From Entoloma clypeatum (taxonomy: Eukaryota > Basidiomycota > Agaricomycetes > Agaricales > Entolomataceae), in the NCBI GenBank assembly GCA_963565915.1, contig OY751491.1, forward strand, positions 2,480,001-2,544,000: a stretch of DNA of 64,000 nucleotides, in the 5' to 3' direction. The notes under the pieces were generated by a model. That model was not told where the DNA came from and searched no databases. It saw only the letters and a program-made list of their open reading frames with translations. Positions 11,947 to 23,537 of this stretch are shown here, one piece after another (position 1 is the first letter of the stretch; each line of letters begins with the position of its first letter). The translations under genes were made by a program, and so were the position numbers.

Positions 11947-12458
11947 ACCTGAGACTCGTTGCGTTACCTTTACCCCTCATTGCTTTGGACCTGTACCATC
12001 GTCCTACATGCCTCTTGCATTGCTTATGTTATTTTTGTAGCTTAGTCCTGTCCATATTCTCGAAGATACCTCTTCTCATCTGCTTACTCTCGCAAAATCT
12101 ACTCGTCACTAATCTAATTATTCCCTATCTACATAGTCGGTCTTGAGTTGTCGCTGCCTTGCATTAGCGCGACCTCTTTGTTAATAAAAAGTCTCCGTTT
12201 TGACATTATGAGATGATCGACGGAACTTTTGTAGTTGTGATCGATTGATCGACGCCGAACATGGCGGAAAACCGCCTTTGTTTGGTCAAGCCCATGTGCA
12301 AACAAAGGCTTCACGTGATGCAAATTTGCCAGAACCGTTTTACGGTCCTGATCATCCGACTCGGACCTCAGACCGCCTTCAAGACCGCCCCTTCCACTGC
12401 AGGCCCGTGGCCTTCCTTCCCTCCCTATCACGTCCACCATCTCAAAAAAAGGGTCGTC
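11947..12458. other. Intergenic, nothing recognised
   Basis: About 510 bp between the Hsp20-like and NIPA genes. Pyrimidine-rich first half, probably the 3' UTR of the former. No RNA gene or repeat recognised. Confidence 0.5.
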
Positions 12459-14115
12459 ATGGTCGACGACAAATACATTGGTCTGGCACTGGCCGTCTCA
12501 AGCTCCTTTGCCATCGGGACCAGTTTCATCATCACGAAAAAGGTCAATGCGTGTTTTCGCTCCTGTGGAAATTTAGCGTTGACGGTTGACGGTTGACGGT
12601 TGACGGTCTTTCGTGCAGGGCCTGAACGATGCTGCCGTCCGGAATGCGGCGTATGGAGCACAATCTGCGTCGGACAACCTGAGCTATCTGCGGAATCCTA
12701 TATGGTGGGCTGGGATAACGACTCGTATGTTTTCCTTCGCTGTCGAATTATCAATCTCATGGCCCTTGCACAGTTGTAATTGGAGAAAGTGACTATTTGA
12801 TCCTGCCCCAAGCCTCGAAACGAAATCGTCTGACCCGCGAATCCTGCAGTTGCTAACTTTGCTGCATACACTTTTGCTCCTCCGATCCTTGTGACACCGC
12901 TTGGGGCTCTGAGCGTGCTTATTGGGTGAGTGGGGTGTTGGTGATTTGTTGGGAACGTGCTCATCGTTTGCTGTCAGGGCCATTCTGGCCTCCTTTTTAT
13001 TGAACGAAGAACTCGGGCATCTGGGGCGGCTTGGATGCACATTTTGCCTGATAGGATCCTTGATTATTGTCCTTCACGCGCCGGAGGACAAGCCTGTGGA
13101 CACCGTAGACGAATATCTTAGTTATGCCCTACGGCCAGGTGCGCCCTGCTCTTCATTGTCGCACACGATAATCATCCCGACCTTTGTGTCTTCTAGGCTT
13201 CCTTCTGTATTGCTTTACTGTCGTGGTCTTTACCCTCATCATGATATACAGCTTTGTCCCCAGATACGGACGAACGAACCCTCTCATTTATATCTCCATT
13301 TGCTCCTTGGTTGGATCCATCTCTGTGATGGCGATCAAAGGATTCGGCGTTGCTGTAAAACTGACATTCAGTGGCAAGAACCAATTCTCGCATCCGGACA
13401 CGTATATCCTTGGGACCATTGTGGCGCTGTGTATTCTTGTACAGATGAATTACTTTAACAAAGCCCTAGATACCTTTTCCACGAACGTGTGAGTTTTTCG
13501 TTTTGCCCATTCTTCAGTCCTTGACTGAAAATCGTCAGGGTTAATCCTATGTATTATGTCGGCTTCTCGACGGCCACCGCTGTGGCCTCCCTGATCCTTT
13601 TCCAAGGCTTCAACACGACGGACGCCACGAACACGGTGTCGCTTCTGTGCGGATTTGCAGTCACGTTCCTCGGTGTTCACCTGTTGAACCTGTCTCGGCA
13701 AAGGGAGCCACCACTTGATCACCAGAACGGGCACTCGGCACTAGAAGGGGGTCTGATGAACCCTCGGCTAAGCCTTCAAGGTCGCATGTCCCTGGACGGA
13801 TGGAATGATACACGGATTGGGCCAGCACCATCGCCGCGGCACGGCCGACAAAGCTCTCTGTACCGAAATCAGAGTTCTACGTTGTTTAACGCGTTTGAGG
13901 AGGAAGGAGTTTCTGGGACAGAGAATGTGGGGCTGCAGCGGTTGGGCGAGGAGTCGGAAGGGGAGGATGACGATCTACACGCAAGCGAAACGACGCATCT
14001 GCGCAAGGCAGGATTACCATCAGCGAATGGGGGGAGGCAGAGCGGGTCTCGGAGCCAAAGCCATTCGCCGAACGCTAGCCATCCACCTTCAACGGAGGGG
14101 ATAGGGTATTCATAG
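12459..14115 (+). CDS. NIPA-type magnesium transporter
   Basis: Member of the NIPA/DMT superfamily of multi-pass Mg2+ transporters. Start ATG 12459 (MVDDKYIGLALAVSSSFAIG). Hallmarks: SSFAIGTSFIITKKGL at the first membrane helix, then RNPIWWAGITT, ANFAAYTFAPPILVTPLGAL and SVLIGAILASFLLNEELG. These are followed by GRLGCTFCLIGSLIIVLHAP, SICSLVGSISVMAIKGFG, QMNYFNKALDTFSTNVVNPMYYVGF and the last helix around SLLCGFAVTFLGVHLLNLS. About nine hydrophobic segments can be traced. The cytosolic tail from about 13700 is polar, Ser/Gly-rich and disordered. Six or so introns, the first carrying a tandem repeat. Lies between Hsp20 and the convergent tRNA-Val. Confidence 0.93.
12579..12606 (+). repeat. Four tandem TTGACGG units in NIPA intron 1
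   Basis: Perfect 7-bp unit repeated four times (28 bp) within the first intron of the NIPA gene, about 13 bp before its 3' splice site (GTGCAG). Each unit contains TTGAC, close to fungal branch-site consensus. Confidence 0.9.
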
Positions 14116-14200
14116 TAGCGATGTTTCTTGATTCACTTACGCATACCCCTTACTTTGGCATACATAATATTATTAGCGATAATGAATGGCCGGTGGTGAC

Positions 14201-14205
14201 AAAAA
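14201..14205 (-). terminator. Pol III terminator of tRNA-Val
   Basis: Five T residues on the minus strand begin two bases after the tRNA discriminator base, the normal RNA polymerase III stop signal. Confidence 0.75.
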
Positions 14206-14206
14206 G

Positions 14207-14287
14207 TGGTTCAACCCAGGATCGAACTGGGGACCCTCTGTGCACGAACATGTGAGACAGAGATCATAACCGCTAGACCACTGAACC
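14207..14287 (-). tRNA. tRNA-Val(CAC) with 8-nt intron
   Basis: Minus-strand cloverleaf of 81 nt. Acceptor arm GGTTCAG pairs with TTGAACC (one G-T), discriminator A. The D arm is GTCTAGCGGTTATGAT. The anticodon stem TCTGT/ACAGA encloses C-T-CAC-A, then eight extra bases TGTTCGTG after position 37, then C. The T arm CCCAG-TTCGATC-CTGGG is perfect and contains the B box. Wording of the D and T arms matches the tRNA-Val of yeasts. The eight bases sit exactly where nuclear tRNA introns lie. Removing them gives a normal 73-nt tRNA. Confidence 0.9.
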
Positions 14288-14455
14288 GATGAGAAGTTTG
14301 GGGTGAGATATGGATGTGAGTAGGTGCAGTTGAGTTCTTCAGGGCCACGAGAAGTCCGGGCGTCGGAATGGACGTGATCGTTCCTTCGTGACAGCAGGGT
14401 ATTTCCGTTGAAAAGATAGAAATGTGCCTGAGGAGGGTTCTCACTCCCCTCTGCA

Positions 14456-16814
14456 ATGACCATGCCCGTCCCTAATCGCGCCAACGACGACCCCTTTGAC
14501 GAACTCCTCAGACCGCCCCAGGACGAGACGGCCGACGAGCGGAGTGTCAGGCTAGGGCGCGAGGCAGAGGCGACGAGGATCAGCCAGGCGATCGATGCGA
14601 GCATCAAGGCGGAGAAGCAGGCGAGGAAGAAGAAGCGCATCGTGCGATTGCTCCTCCTGGGCCAGAGCGAGTCGGGTGAGTGTCGGTGAAAAGATAAAAT
14701 AATTAAAAGTTACATATATTTTAATAATATAGGCAAATCCACCACTCTCAGACGTCAGTCTCTCTCTCTCTCTTCCCTCTCATCTTCCTCATCCTCTTCC
14801 CAGAATTTCAGCGCCTCTACACCCCCACCGCCTTCCGCGAGGAACGCGTCCTTTGGCGCGCCGTCATACAGCTCAACATCGTCCGCTCCATCCGCTCCAT
14901 CCTCGACGCCGTCTCCCCCGTCTCACACAGGTTCCTCCACTACTCAACTCCCCATTTCCGTTCTCGCAGCGTCTCCCGCCCGCCTCCCATACAAATCCAT
15001 ATACCCCCACTCCCCACCTCCCAATACACCGACCATACCACCTTTGCAACCGCCCTCAACCACCACCGCCCCGACTCTGGCCCCGACTCAGATCCAGAGT
15101 CTGACACCGATGTAAATCCGTCCAGGTACGACCCATCGCTCACTTCAACCCTCGTCCCGACCCCGTTCGATGCCATAAAAGCCCGTCTCGAACCCCTCCG
15201 ACACATCGAAGCCATCCTCATTGCCAAACTCGTCCCTCCAAACGAGGAGGAACCCACACAGCTCATGGGGCCCTCTGGTTCCACCTACCCACCGGGACAG
15301 CCCCACATCTCCATCGGCACCCCCTTCCGAAACCAAGAGATCTTTGTGAGACCTGGTGTCGGGTGGAGAGGCGCTCTGGCCAAGGCCAGGGTCACTTACC
15401 CGAGCTACTTCAATGTCCATGATTCTCCCTCTCCCCCGGATAATAACCGCCCCACCAGCGCGGGAAATACCGGCATGGAAACTCAAGATGAGCCCCAGCA
15501 GGTCATCTATTCATGTAGACAGGACATGATGAGGTTATGGAATGATGACGGAGTTCGCGAAATTCTCTATCGTAAAAAAGTGCGCCTGGAGGAGTCACCT
15601 GGATTGTGAGTTCGACTCTGGCATTAGTGCCTTTTCTGTTGATGACTTTATTCCAGTTTCTTGAATGACCTCGAACGCGTCACGTCCTTAAAATACATCC
15701 CCAACGATGGTATGTGATCTTCCGTCTCACATCATCGACTTACTTCCCGCTATGTACAAGATGATGTCCTCAAGGCCCGTCTCAAAACCGTCGGGGTCTG
15801 TGAGTACAAATTCGAGATGGAGATTAGCGCTGGACGCGATAGCGGAACCGAATGGCGCATAGTAGATGTCGGCGGCAGCAGAAGCCAGGTAAGATATCGG
15901 TTCTTTCGACCTCCATCGTTCCATCATTGAGATGATGCTCTTAGCGACGTGCGTCTTGCTTTTTTCTCCGATCATAAATGTAAGGCACTCAACATCACGA
16001 AAATACAGCCACATGGGCTCCATTTTTCGACGACAGTGAGCGCATCTCGTTCCCTCGAAAGCACGCTCTTCCGACTGACGGATCTTTCACAGTCGATGCC
16101 ATTATCTTTCTGGCACCGATAGCGGGATTCGACCAAGTACTGGCTGAAGACCGGACAGTCAACCGCCTCGTAGGTGTCCGAATGTGTTACTCGCGATAAC
16201 TTTGCCCGTTAAAACCCAATGCTAGGAGGATTCTGTCCTGCTCTGGAAAGCCGTCTGCTCAAACAAGCTTCTCGCAAACGTCGATCTTGTCTTATTCCTC
16301 AACAAGTGCGATTTACTCGAGTCAAAACTCAAATTAGGGATCCAGTCAGTGGCATATATCTCTCGACCTACCTTCTTTGACATGCCCCATGATCCTGCGG
16401 ACTAGATTTTCCCGATATGTCAAGACCTATGGCGACCGAGGTAATGACGTTGACAATGTGAGCAAATGTACGTTTGGTTTTTTTCACATTCCCTTTCTGC
16501 CAGAATTCGGATATGGTTTCTCCCTTTCTAGACCTGCGCGGCAAGTTCAGCGCGATACACAGGGAGTATTCACCGAATCCTCGCAAGTTTTATGCCTTTT
16601 GCACATCAGTGACGGCAAGCTTATCCCTTGTCCACACGTTTCCGTTCCTGACCCTTGTCTTACCATCTCACAGGACACGGCGACGACCGCCGGGATAATA
16701 GCGAGTGGTACGCCCTTTCCGTCTTTCTTGGCACGCTTGAATCTGAGATTTGTGGATATCATAGTGCGAGATATGGTCATCCGTCAACATCTCAAGCAGT
16801 CGAAATTACTCTAA
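14456..16814 (+). CDS. Atypical G-protein alpha subunit
   Basis: Guanine nucleotide-binding alpha subunit with many short introns. P-loop LLLLGQSESGKSTTLRQFQR (canonical GAGESGKS), helical-domain start RLYTPTAFREERVLWRAVI, then a Pro/Ser-rich expansion. It continues with FDAIKARLEPLRHIEAILIA, LWNDDGVREIL, switch I VLKARLKTVGV, DVGGSRSQR-PTWAPFFDD, AIIFLAPIAGFDQVL, VDLVLFLNKCDLLESKL and FCTSVTDTATT. It ends VRDMVIRQHLKQSKLL. The switch II glutamine of DVGGQ is serine (codon 15877-15879). It starts MTMPVPNR, so it lacks the Met-Gly myristoylation signal, and it is clearly longer than the about 350 residues of classical G-alpha. Resembles the expanded divergent G-alpha group of basidiomycetes. 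Membrane attachment and GTPase rate are open. Confidence 0.9.
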
Positions 16815-17689
16815 CAATTATTATCCCTATCCTTTGATTCCTTTCGCCATTTGTGGCTCTTATCTACGCAGCGGCATCAAAATATACCCCTCTTTATTTT
16901 CTTGCTTTTTTCTTCATTACGACGTTTATACACGACACATTTTACATTGACGATCAGTGCCAATTCTCTCTGCACGTATCCACCATGCCCTTACGCTTTC
17001 ACCTGCCGCTCGTATTTTCTGTATATCACCTTTCTGTATTATAGCACCCGCACATGTGATCTTTCATCGCCGCCGACTGCTAGGGCATGCTGTTCATGTT
17101 TGAATGCTGGTATTGGATTGTCGATGTGAGAGCACAATTGCAAGACCACCAGGAACACTCCAGTTATCTACGACCCCCTGTTCCAAAGACTAGCCCCACG
17201 GAGGATATTTTTCTCAAACCTGGCTAGGCATCGGAGACAAGACGCGAGAGCTTATTAGCGTTTTCACTACCACATTCGTGTCGTCGAAATCCGAAAACAT
17301 GACACCGCAATGCGATGGTTCCTGCCCCTCGCCGCAAATCTTTTCCCTCCCCTCCTCCAAGACGGCGATCAACGGAGCTGGCCTGAGTAAAGAATAGATC
17401 AGGTGCCTCAATCTTCAAAGGAGGTAGTAGGTGTATGTCGCTATTTTCGGGAAGGCCCAAGGGAAGTCGTCAGGAACGAGTGCGTGGGCCTCAGGAGCCC
17501 TTGAGCCTCTTGAGGGCATGTGAGGCGCATACTGTGTGTGGTTCATTTCCTTCCTCGTCTGTTCGCTACGGTGGGTCCTGGTCCTGCAATGAAGCTTCAG
17601 GCAGCAAAGTGCTTGTGCTTGGCCCAAACAAGGACGAATTTCGAACCGAGAAATTATTATTCCATCATCTGCATGTAAGACACAAGACA
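16815..17689. other. Intergenic between G-alpha and helicase pseudogene
   Basis: About 875 bp. The first part is T-rich and likely 3' UTR of the G-alpha gene. Open frames here are short and show no family resemblance. Confidence 0.45.
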
Positions 17690-20600
17690 TCACTCTAAAT
17701 CTCGCCACGGGCAATCGACATTGACCTCCTCTTCGACGTTCGCGATAGTGAGAGCCTCCATTCGACGAGAAAAGTCGTTCAGGTCTAGTCGCGCATCTTC
17801 TCGAATTTGACGATCATATCCACCGGTTTCGTCGACGGCTTGTTTAGGATCCCAAGTGATGGGTAATCCGGTCCGCCCCTTGTTGCGATGTATATAATTC
17901 AAGAACAATCGCCATAAAGGATCCAAACCAAGGACGGTCGCATCGCCGATAATGATGAGCAACGCCTGTGCTCGCGTGACAGCAACTGCGGAAGAGGGGG
18001 AGGGGAATCATCAATGGGAAGAACAACTGGCGAACAAACACCACTGACCATTGAACCGTCTAGGGTTGGACACGAAACCGAGCGTATGCCTGAGGTCAAA
18101 TTCGAGAAATTCAACGCCGCTTCGGACAGTCGAGACGATGATGACGGGGTGCTCCTGCGAGCACGAGACAGTCAAAATTGTTTCAATTCAGACCAGAGTG
18201 AAATTCACTTGTCCCTGGAATTCTTCAACACTTCCCACTTTGATACCATCAGCTACGCCACGCAGCGCCGTTCTGATTTTACGACACTGTGCGTTACGGG
18301 GAAATGATACCAATATCACTAAAAAGCATTGATAACCGTCGGGTCTCCACACTGCTGAAGAAGCGTTCATTCGGGCACTTTAGGATTGTCCCATGAGACC
18401 GGAAGTTCTGAACTAGTTTCACCACTCTGACAATGCGTCAACTTGAGAAACCTCGAAGAATAAATTACACAAACATAGCACCATCGCCATTTCGAATATT
18501 GTATGGTTCTCTTTCCATCAGTCTTTCGATGAAGCTAACCTCGAGTCCCAGGTTAGCGGCCATTGTAGAACGGAGAACTGGACCAAGCTGCTTGGGATCA
18601 CCAGACAGAATGATATTGGTATAGGCATCCGCCATGGTCATGATAGAGATAGCAACTTCAGGCTCCGTTGCCCGCCCAGCTTCGTCAGCGAAAAGTGGCC
18701 TCGACGCATCCCGATGCCTGAAACAACCGACGCTGAGACGCATGTGGTGACGATCGCCCGAAAACGTGTCATTTGTGACATTGGAGGCACCGTAAAATGG
18801 CCATCGGGACGAACATGCGTATATGGCATAAGCTCTGCAGTGGGGGGACTTGATCCTTGAATCGAGACGGCGCATAGTAGCGGAACAAAGTGTCACTTCC
18901 TAGATCCTTAAGACGAAGTGCAATGATATCAGCCGCAGAGTTGCTCGGGGCACAAACCAGGGTTTTGGCCTGGGGATCGGCTAGGAGAACCTGTCTGATG
19001 GCTTCAACCACCGTAACCGTCTTTCCAGTTCCAGGACTACACGTTTGATTAGTCAAAGATAAGTCGATCGACACGAAACATACGGTCCAAAGATGACAAA
19101 AGGCATGGCCCCTGGTGGTTGTTTCACAATGGAATGTACAGCTTGAAGCTGGCGAGGATTGCTGGCGATGAGACTGTTGACGAGTTCCAGTTGCATATCA
19201 ACGCGCTTGGGCCCAGAGCACCGTCCTGCTTTTGCTTTATTATCTTTCGCTGGGAAGAGGACGCGTTCTTCTGCGAACGCGGTGTCAAGGGCTTGATGTT
19301 GTCGACGAACGGAGTGACGGTTAAGCTTGAACCGAACGTCATACTTTTGTTCTGGTGTCCATGGGAATGATCTGTCAAACCGCAAGCCAACCTCTTCCCT
19401 TCGTACTACATGGACGCCGCCTTCAAACCATTGACCCTCAGCTGCGCCTCGCTTTTGGACAAGTATGCGGTCACCGGTGAATGGTGTTTGCTTCACGTAC
19501 ACGAAAGAAATAAGAGTGACTAACCAACAATTACACTGGGTCGATTTTCTGCCAAACCAGGAACGATGAGACTACGAAGCAAAAGGTCAGCGGTTTCCCA
19601 GGTGCGAGAAATTTCTTTACTAGTAGAATGGCCGATGTGTCGTCAACTTGACCTCCGTCATATCATATATTTCAAGGTCTTTCCTAGGGAAGATGTTCAC
19701 ATAACGTCTTGTCGACGAAGATTTGCCAAGGTTACATACTCCATTCGAAATTCCTCAATCCATAATAGATGCTTGAAGTGGCGGGCGTAAGTCTGGGTGT
19801 CAAAGGTTGGAGGCAGGAATACCGTCTTCACTCGAGAAAGAATCTGAGAAGGAGATCCAATGGAAAGTGACGACAGGAGCGGGGGCGGTATGGGCGTATG
19901 CGGAAGCTTGACGACATATGGGACTGCCTTCAGCGCTGGAGGCATAACACCTTCCACAACACTGGTCACGGGGAGCCTCTTGCCTCTATATCGCGGCACA
20001 TAAGGCGCTGTCGGTCTAAGCGTATCGTAATCTGCCTTATTTCCAACGATTGCGGAAAGTGGGCGGGAAATGACAAAACGCGTCTGAAGTCGATTATCTT
20101 CAAAGATTAGCTCAATCCGATCTTGGCAGCGCCTTGGATAGGTTTGACGAAATGTGACGTTGAAAGTCAGGTGATGGCTGGGTGTGATTATGCGGTTGGT
20201 TGGCTCTGACGCCGGAGACCAGAATCTATAGGAGATCATGCCTGATATTCAGGTTATAGACTCTAGAGCCAGGGGGCGGCGTACCCTGAATGACTTGGTG
20301 CAGTGCCTTTGCTTGGGGTGTCCACAAGGTCAATGTAACCAAAATTAAACTCGCCTTCCAATGTGACGCCGTTTTTGTTCTCGGAATCGTGAAGCACGAC
20401 TTGGAAGGTTGCAAATCGCTCTTTCTCCATATGCTTCTGGCTCCTGGTGTGTCGATTCCAGTATCTGTCTCGAATCTGCTCCTTGCACGTTACACAGAAT
20501 GTGGTTTGAAATGCTCTCCATGTCTTCAGGTGTAACAGCCTCGGGATCGACTCTGTTTTGACGAGCGTTATGGGTATGGCCACGACTGCGAACATGAGCG

Positions 20601-20830
20601 TTCCAACCCGATTGACCATAAACATTGGTCCCACAGACTGGGCAACGGAAGATTTGAGATTCGCCTGGTATCCTGTCAAGGTGGTCCTTTGACTGAGTGT
20701 GGTCATCCATTTCGCGTTTAGAAGCACACATGAACCCGCACTGTTCACATGTGAGCACTGTATGGGTATACACACACGATGAATGAGGGCAGAAACCATA
20801 AGTGCGCATGCGAGGACAGATGGCGGACAT
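17690..20830 (-). pseudogene. Decayed copy of CCCH/C2H2 zinc-finger MOV10/SDE3-type helicase
   Basis: Homologous over its whole length to the intact gene at 23538-26993, but inverted. It retains the start MSAICPRMRTYGFCPHSSC, zinc-finger blocks, [81 protein letters not shown] and the ending PWRDLE. Reading frame is broken in at least five places: a 2-nt-type shift at about 20501-20512 within the second finger, and a net +5 nt near 18832-18846. There is also a 10-nt loss just before the DEAG motif near 18686-18691, a loss of roughly 65 codons after NERFF near 18335, and a 2-nt loss giving a stop after GIISP near 18295. Protein similarity between surviving blocks is high, so decay followed duplication. 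Some intron positions are shared. Confidence 0.88.
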
Positions 20831-21608
20831 GGTGGTTAGAAAATGAAGTTAGTCAGGGTTTATTTGAACATTGTCGGGTGACGTCGACCTGGCGTCTGCA
20901 GCTCCTTGCCTCGATCATAACCAAACCTCTAGGTCTAGTTCCTTTCCAATACATCCTTTTCCATGGGCGCTAGCTCTCCAAAACGTCGCGATGTTGATTG
21001 ATCGGTCACTGTCACCTGACCGCGAATTGTCGGAGTAATTAGGTTTCAGAAAGAAGATAAAAGCTGCCAAGGTTTTACCTGCTTTGTACACTCAAAACGA
21101 AATACCTGTAAGGAAATTTTCACAGCATGGCCAATGTGGAACAGGCTCAGGCGAGCAAGTTAAATGCAGCTTGGGTAAAGTCTCCACAGGATGTGGTCGA
21201 GTCTCCTTAAAAAGGGTTGGGTTCGAGCAATACCCTTGTGAGCGCCGAGGAATACTTACCCTCTGGAAAAGGGAAAACCTGCGAGTCGATGATCATTGGA
21301 CCAAAGTGTAAAAAATTTGCTGATACTTACAGTACTTTATCAAAGCTTCTGGGGGCTGTTGACTTTTTGTTATCCTCGACGAACTAAGGTGCAATATATA
21401 TCCATGAATTCAGACCTTTCTTGACATATGCTATCCCACGGAACTCATAGGATCCCAGGTCCATTTAAAAATCGGGAAGACTGTTCATTCTTAACCGGTA
21501 ACCAGTAATCCTTGACTCGATTTGAGGACCAAGTGCAGGACGATGTGATGGGTCACAAACAGGTCACAAATGTGACTAGGACGCGTACACTTCTTATTCT
21601 CGTACAAA
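20831..21608. other. Intergenic upstream of RPT6
   Basis: About 780 bp between the dead helicase copy and RPT6, no recognised gene. The RPT6-proximal end holds the GGTCACAAA repeat listed separately. Confidence 0.45.
21551..21576 (+). promoter_or_regulatory. Tandem GGTCACAAA motif in RPT6 promoter
   Basis: GGTCACAAA occurs at 21551-21559 and 21562-21570, followed at 21571-21576 by TGTGAC, the reverse complement of GTCACA. The cluster ends 32 bp before the RPT6 start codon. It partly resembles the yeast proteasome control element GGTGGCAAA, but that link is inference. Confidence 0.35.
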
Positions 21609-23156
21609 ATGTCGGTCGCGACGAGAGCACCAGGAAGCATCAAATCATACTATCAGGCGAAGATAGAAACAGCCGAACTTACGATAAATCAAAAGACGCA
21701 GAATCTCAGACGATTGGAGGCCCAGCGGAATGCCCTCAACGCCCGAGGTATGATCCACTCGACATCGTCAAGTCGAGTTGAACCTCTCATCGTACCCCTA
21801 GTGCGGCTATTGAGAGAGGAGCTACAACTACTACACGAGCCAGGAAGCTACGTTGGTGAAGTAGTTAAAGTCATGGGAAAGAGTAAGGTTCTTGTGAAGG
21901 TGCAGCCAGAAGGAAAATATAGTGCGTTGTGGCCTTCTGCAGACGCCCATGGAACCTCACGGGCATATTTTCTCTAGTCGTTGACTTGGATTCTGGAATC
22001 GAGATCTCCTCGCTGACACCCTCACTCCGCATCGCGCTCCGTTCCGATTCTTACACCATCCACAAGATCCTTCCCAACAAAGTTGATCCCCTCGTGTCGC
22101 TTATGATGGTGGAGAAAGTTCCCGACAGCACATATGAGATGGTCGGCGGCCTCGACAAGCAGATCAAAGAAATCAAAGAGGTCATCGAGCTTCCTGTCAA
22201 ACACCCAGAGCTCTTCGATGCCCTCGGAATTGCCCAACCCAAGGGTGTGCTTCTGTATGGACCTCCTGGGACGGGTAAGACACTGCTAGCACGAGCAGTT
22301 GCTCATCACACAGACTGCAAATTCATCCGAGTCAGCGGGAGCGAGCTCGTGCAGAAGTATATTGGAGAGGGTGGTCGCATGGTCCGAGAACTGTTTGGTA
22401 TGGCACGAGAGCATGCCCCTAGTATCATTTTTATGGACGAAATCGACTCCATCGGAAGTTCGCGCGGAGAGAGCGGCAGTGGTGGTGGTGATTCAGAAGT
22501 GCAAAGGACAATGTTAGAACTGCTCAACCAGCTGGACGGATTTGAGGCAACAAAAAACATTAAAGTCATTATGGCAACAAATCGAATCGGTGCGTATGCT
22601 CTGTTTCTGCCATTGATGTTCACCCTTCGTGGTTAACATACTTTGCACAGATATTCTCGATTCTGCGCTTCTGAGGCCAGGACGAATAGATCGTAAAATC
22701 GAGTTCCCCCCTCCAGGCCCCGAAGCGCGTGTGTCTATTCTGCGGATTCATTCACGAAAGGTCAGCGTGATTGGACATCTCTGGGAGACGTTCTTCCCAA
22801 AAAGGACTGACAACTCTCTTTCAGATGTCTCTACAACGTGGCATCAATCTCCGTGCTCTAGCAGAGAAGATGGGACAATGCTCTGGTGCTGAAGTCCGTG
22901 GAATTTGTACCGAAGCTGGTACGCTTTTTCGTCTCATTTTCTCTGGTCAAAGTCATTCACACCTGTATTCTCACCCAGGCATGTATGCCCTACGTGAACG
23001 GAGACAGCATGTCACGCAGGAGGATTTCGAGTTTGCTGTAGCAAAGGTTCGCCTTCTCACTTTGACCGTCTTGAATGTGCCTCACTGTTAATCATGGTAT
23101 AGGTCTTGAAGAAGCATCAGGAAGGAAACACTTCAGTGAACAAACTCTTTTCGTAG
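21609..23156 (+). CDS. RPT6: 26S proteasome regulatory subunit 8 (AAA ATPase)
   Basis: One of six AAA ATPases that unfold substrates at the base of the 19S regulatory particle. Start ATG 21609 ([16 protein letters not shown]). N-terminal coiled coil [20 protein letters not shown]-fold region [20 protein letters not shown], then [20 protein letters not shown]. Walker A is GPPGTGKT, Walker [15 protein letters not shown], then the second region of homology with [21 protein letters not shown]-terminal four-helix domain has [20 protein letters not shown] and ends NTSVNKLFS. The wording is almost that of yeast Rpt6/Sug1 and its orthologues. Six or so short introns. It sits between two inverted helicase copies but is itself intact. 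Confidence 0.97.
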
Positions 23157-23537
23157 AGTTCCCTGCTGTTTGTGTGTCCAGTTCATATTGTATTCCTTTG
23201 CGCTGTGTGTCATAAAACGGAAGTCAACGAGGCTTCCTGAGCCCTCCAGGGTATTTTCCATCCGAACTTCATATTCTGCAAGTCTGCGATACCCTCTGCA
23301 ACCCTGCCCACGCAGCAGGTGCGAGGTGATTCTTGGAATGTGGAAAATATGGTTTGCTGTTGATTGAGATCTGCACTAGCCAAGCAAAGTAACGACGACA
23401 ATGCTTCGAATTTTGCAGGTTACAATCCCAAGTGGTTCTTAGTATTAGAAGACGTAATGCAAGCCTCGAGGCCCGGAAGATCCCCGAAGTGTAAGCTTCA
23501 AAGTTCGATTCCCCCCACTTTATCCCCAACCGCCACC
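23157..23537. other. Intergenic between RPT6 and helicase gene
   Basis: About 380 bp holding the RPT6 3' end and the helicase promoter. No RNA gene or repeat recognised. Confidence 0.45.

Noticed and set aside
17415..17714. Minus-strand ORF after the helicase pseudogene
   Set aside because: Overlaps the end of the pseudogene in another frame and resembles no family.
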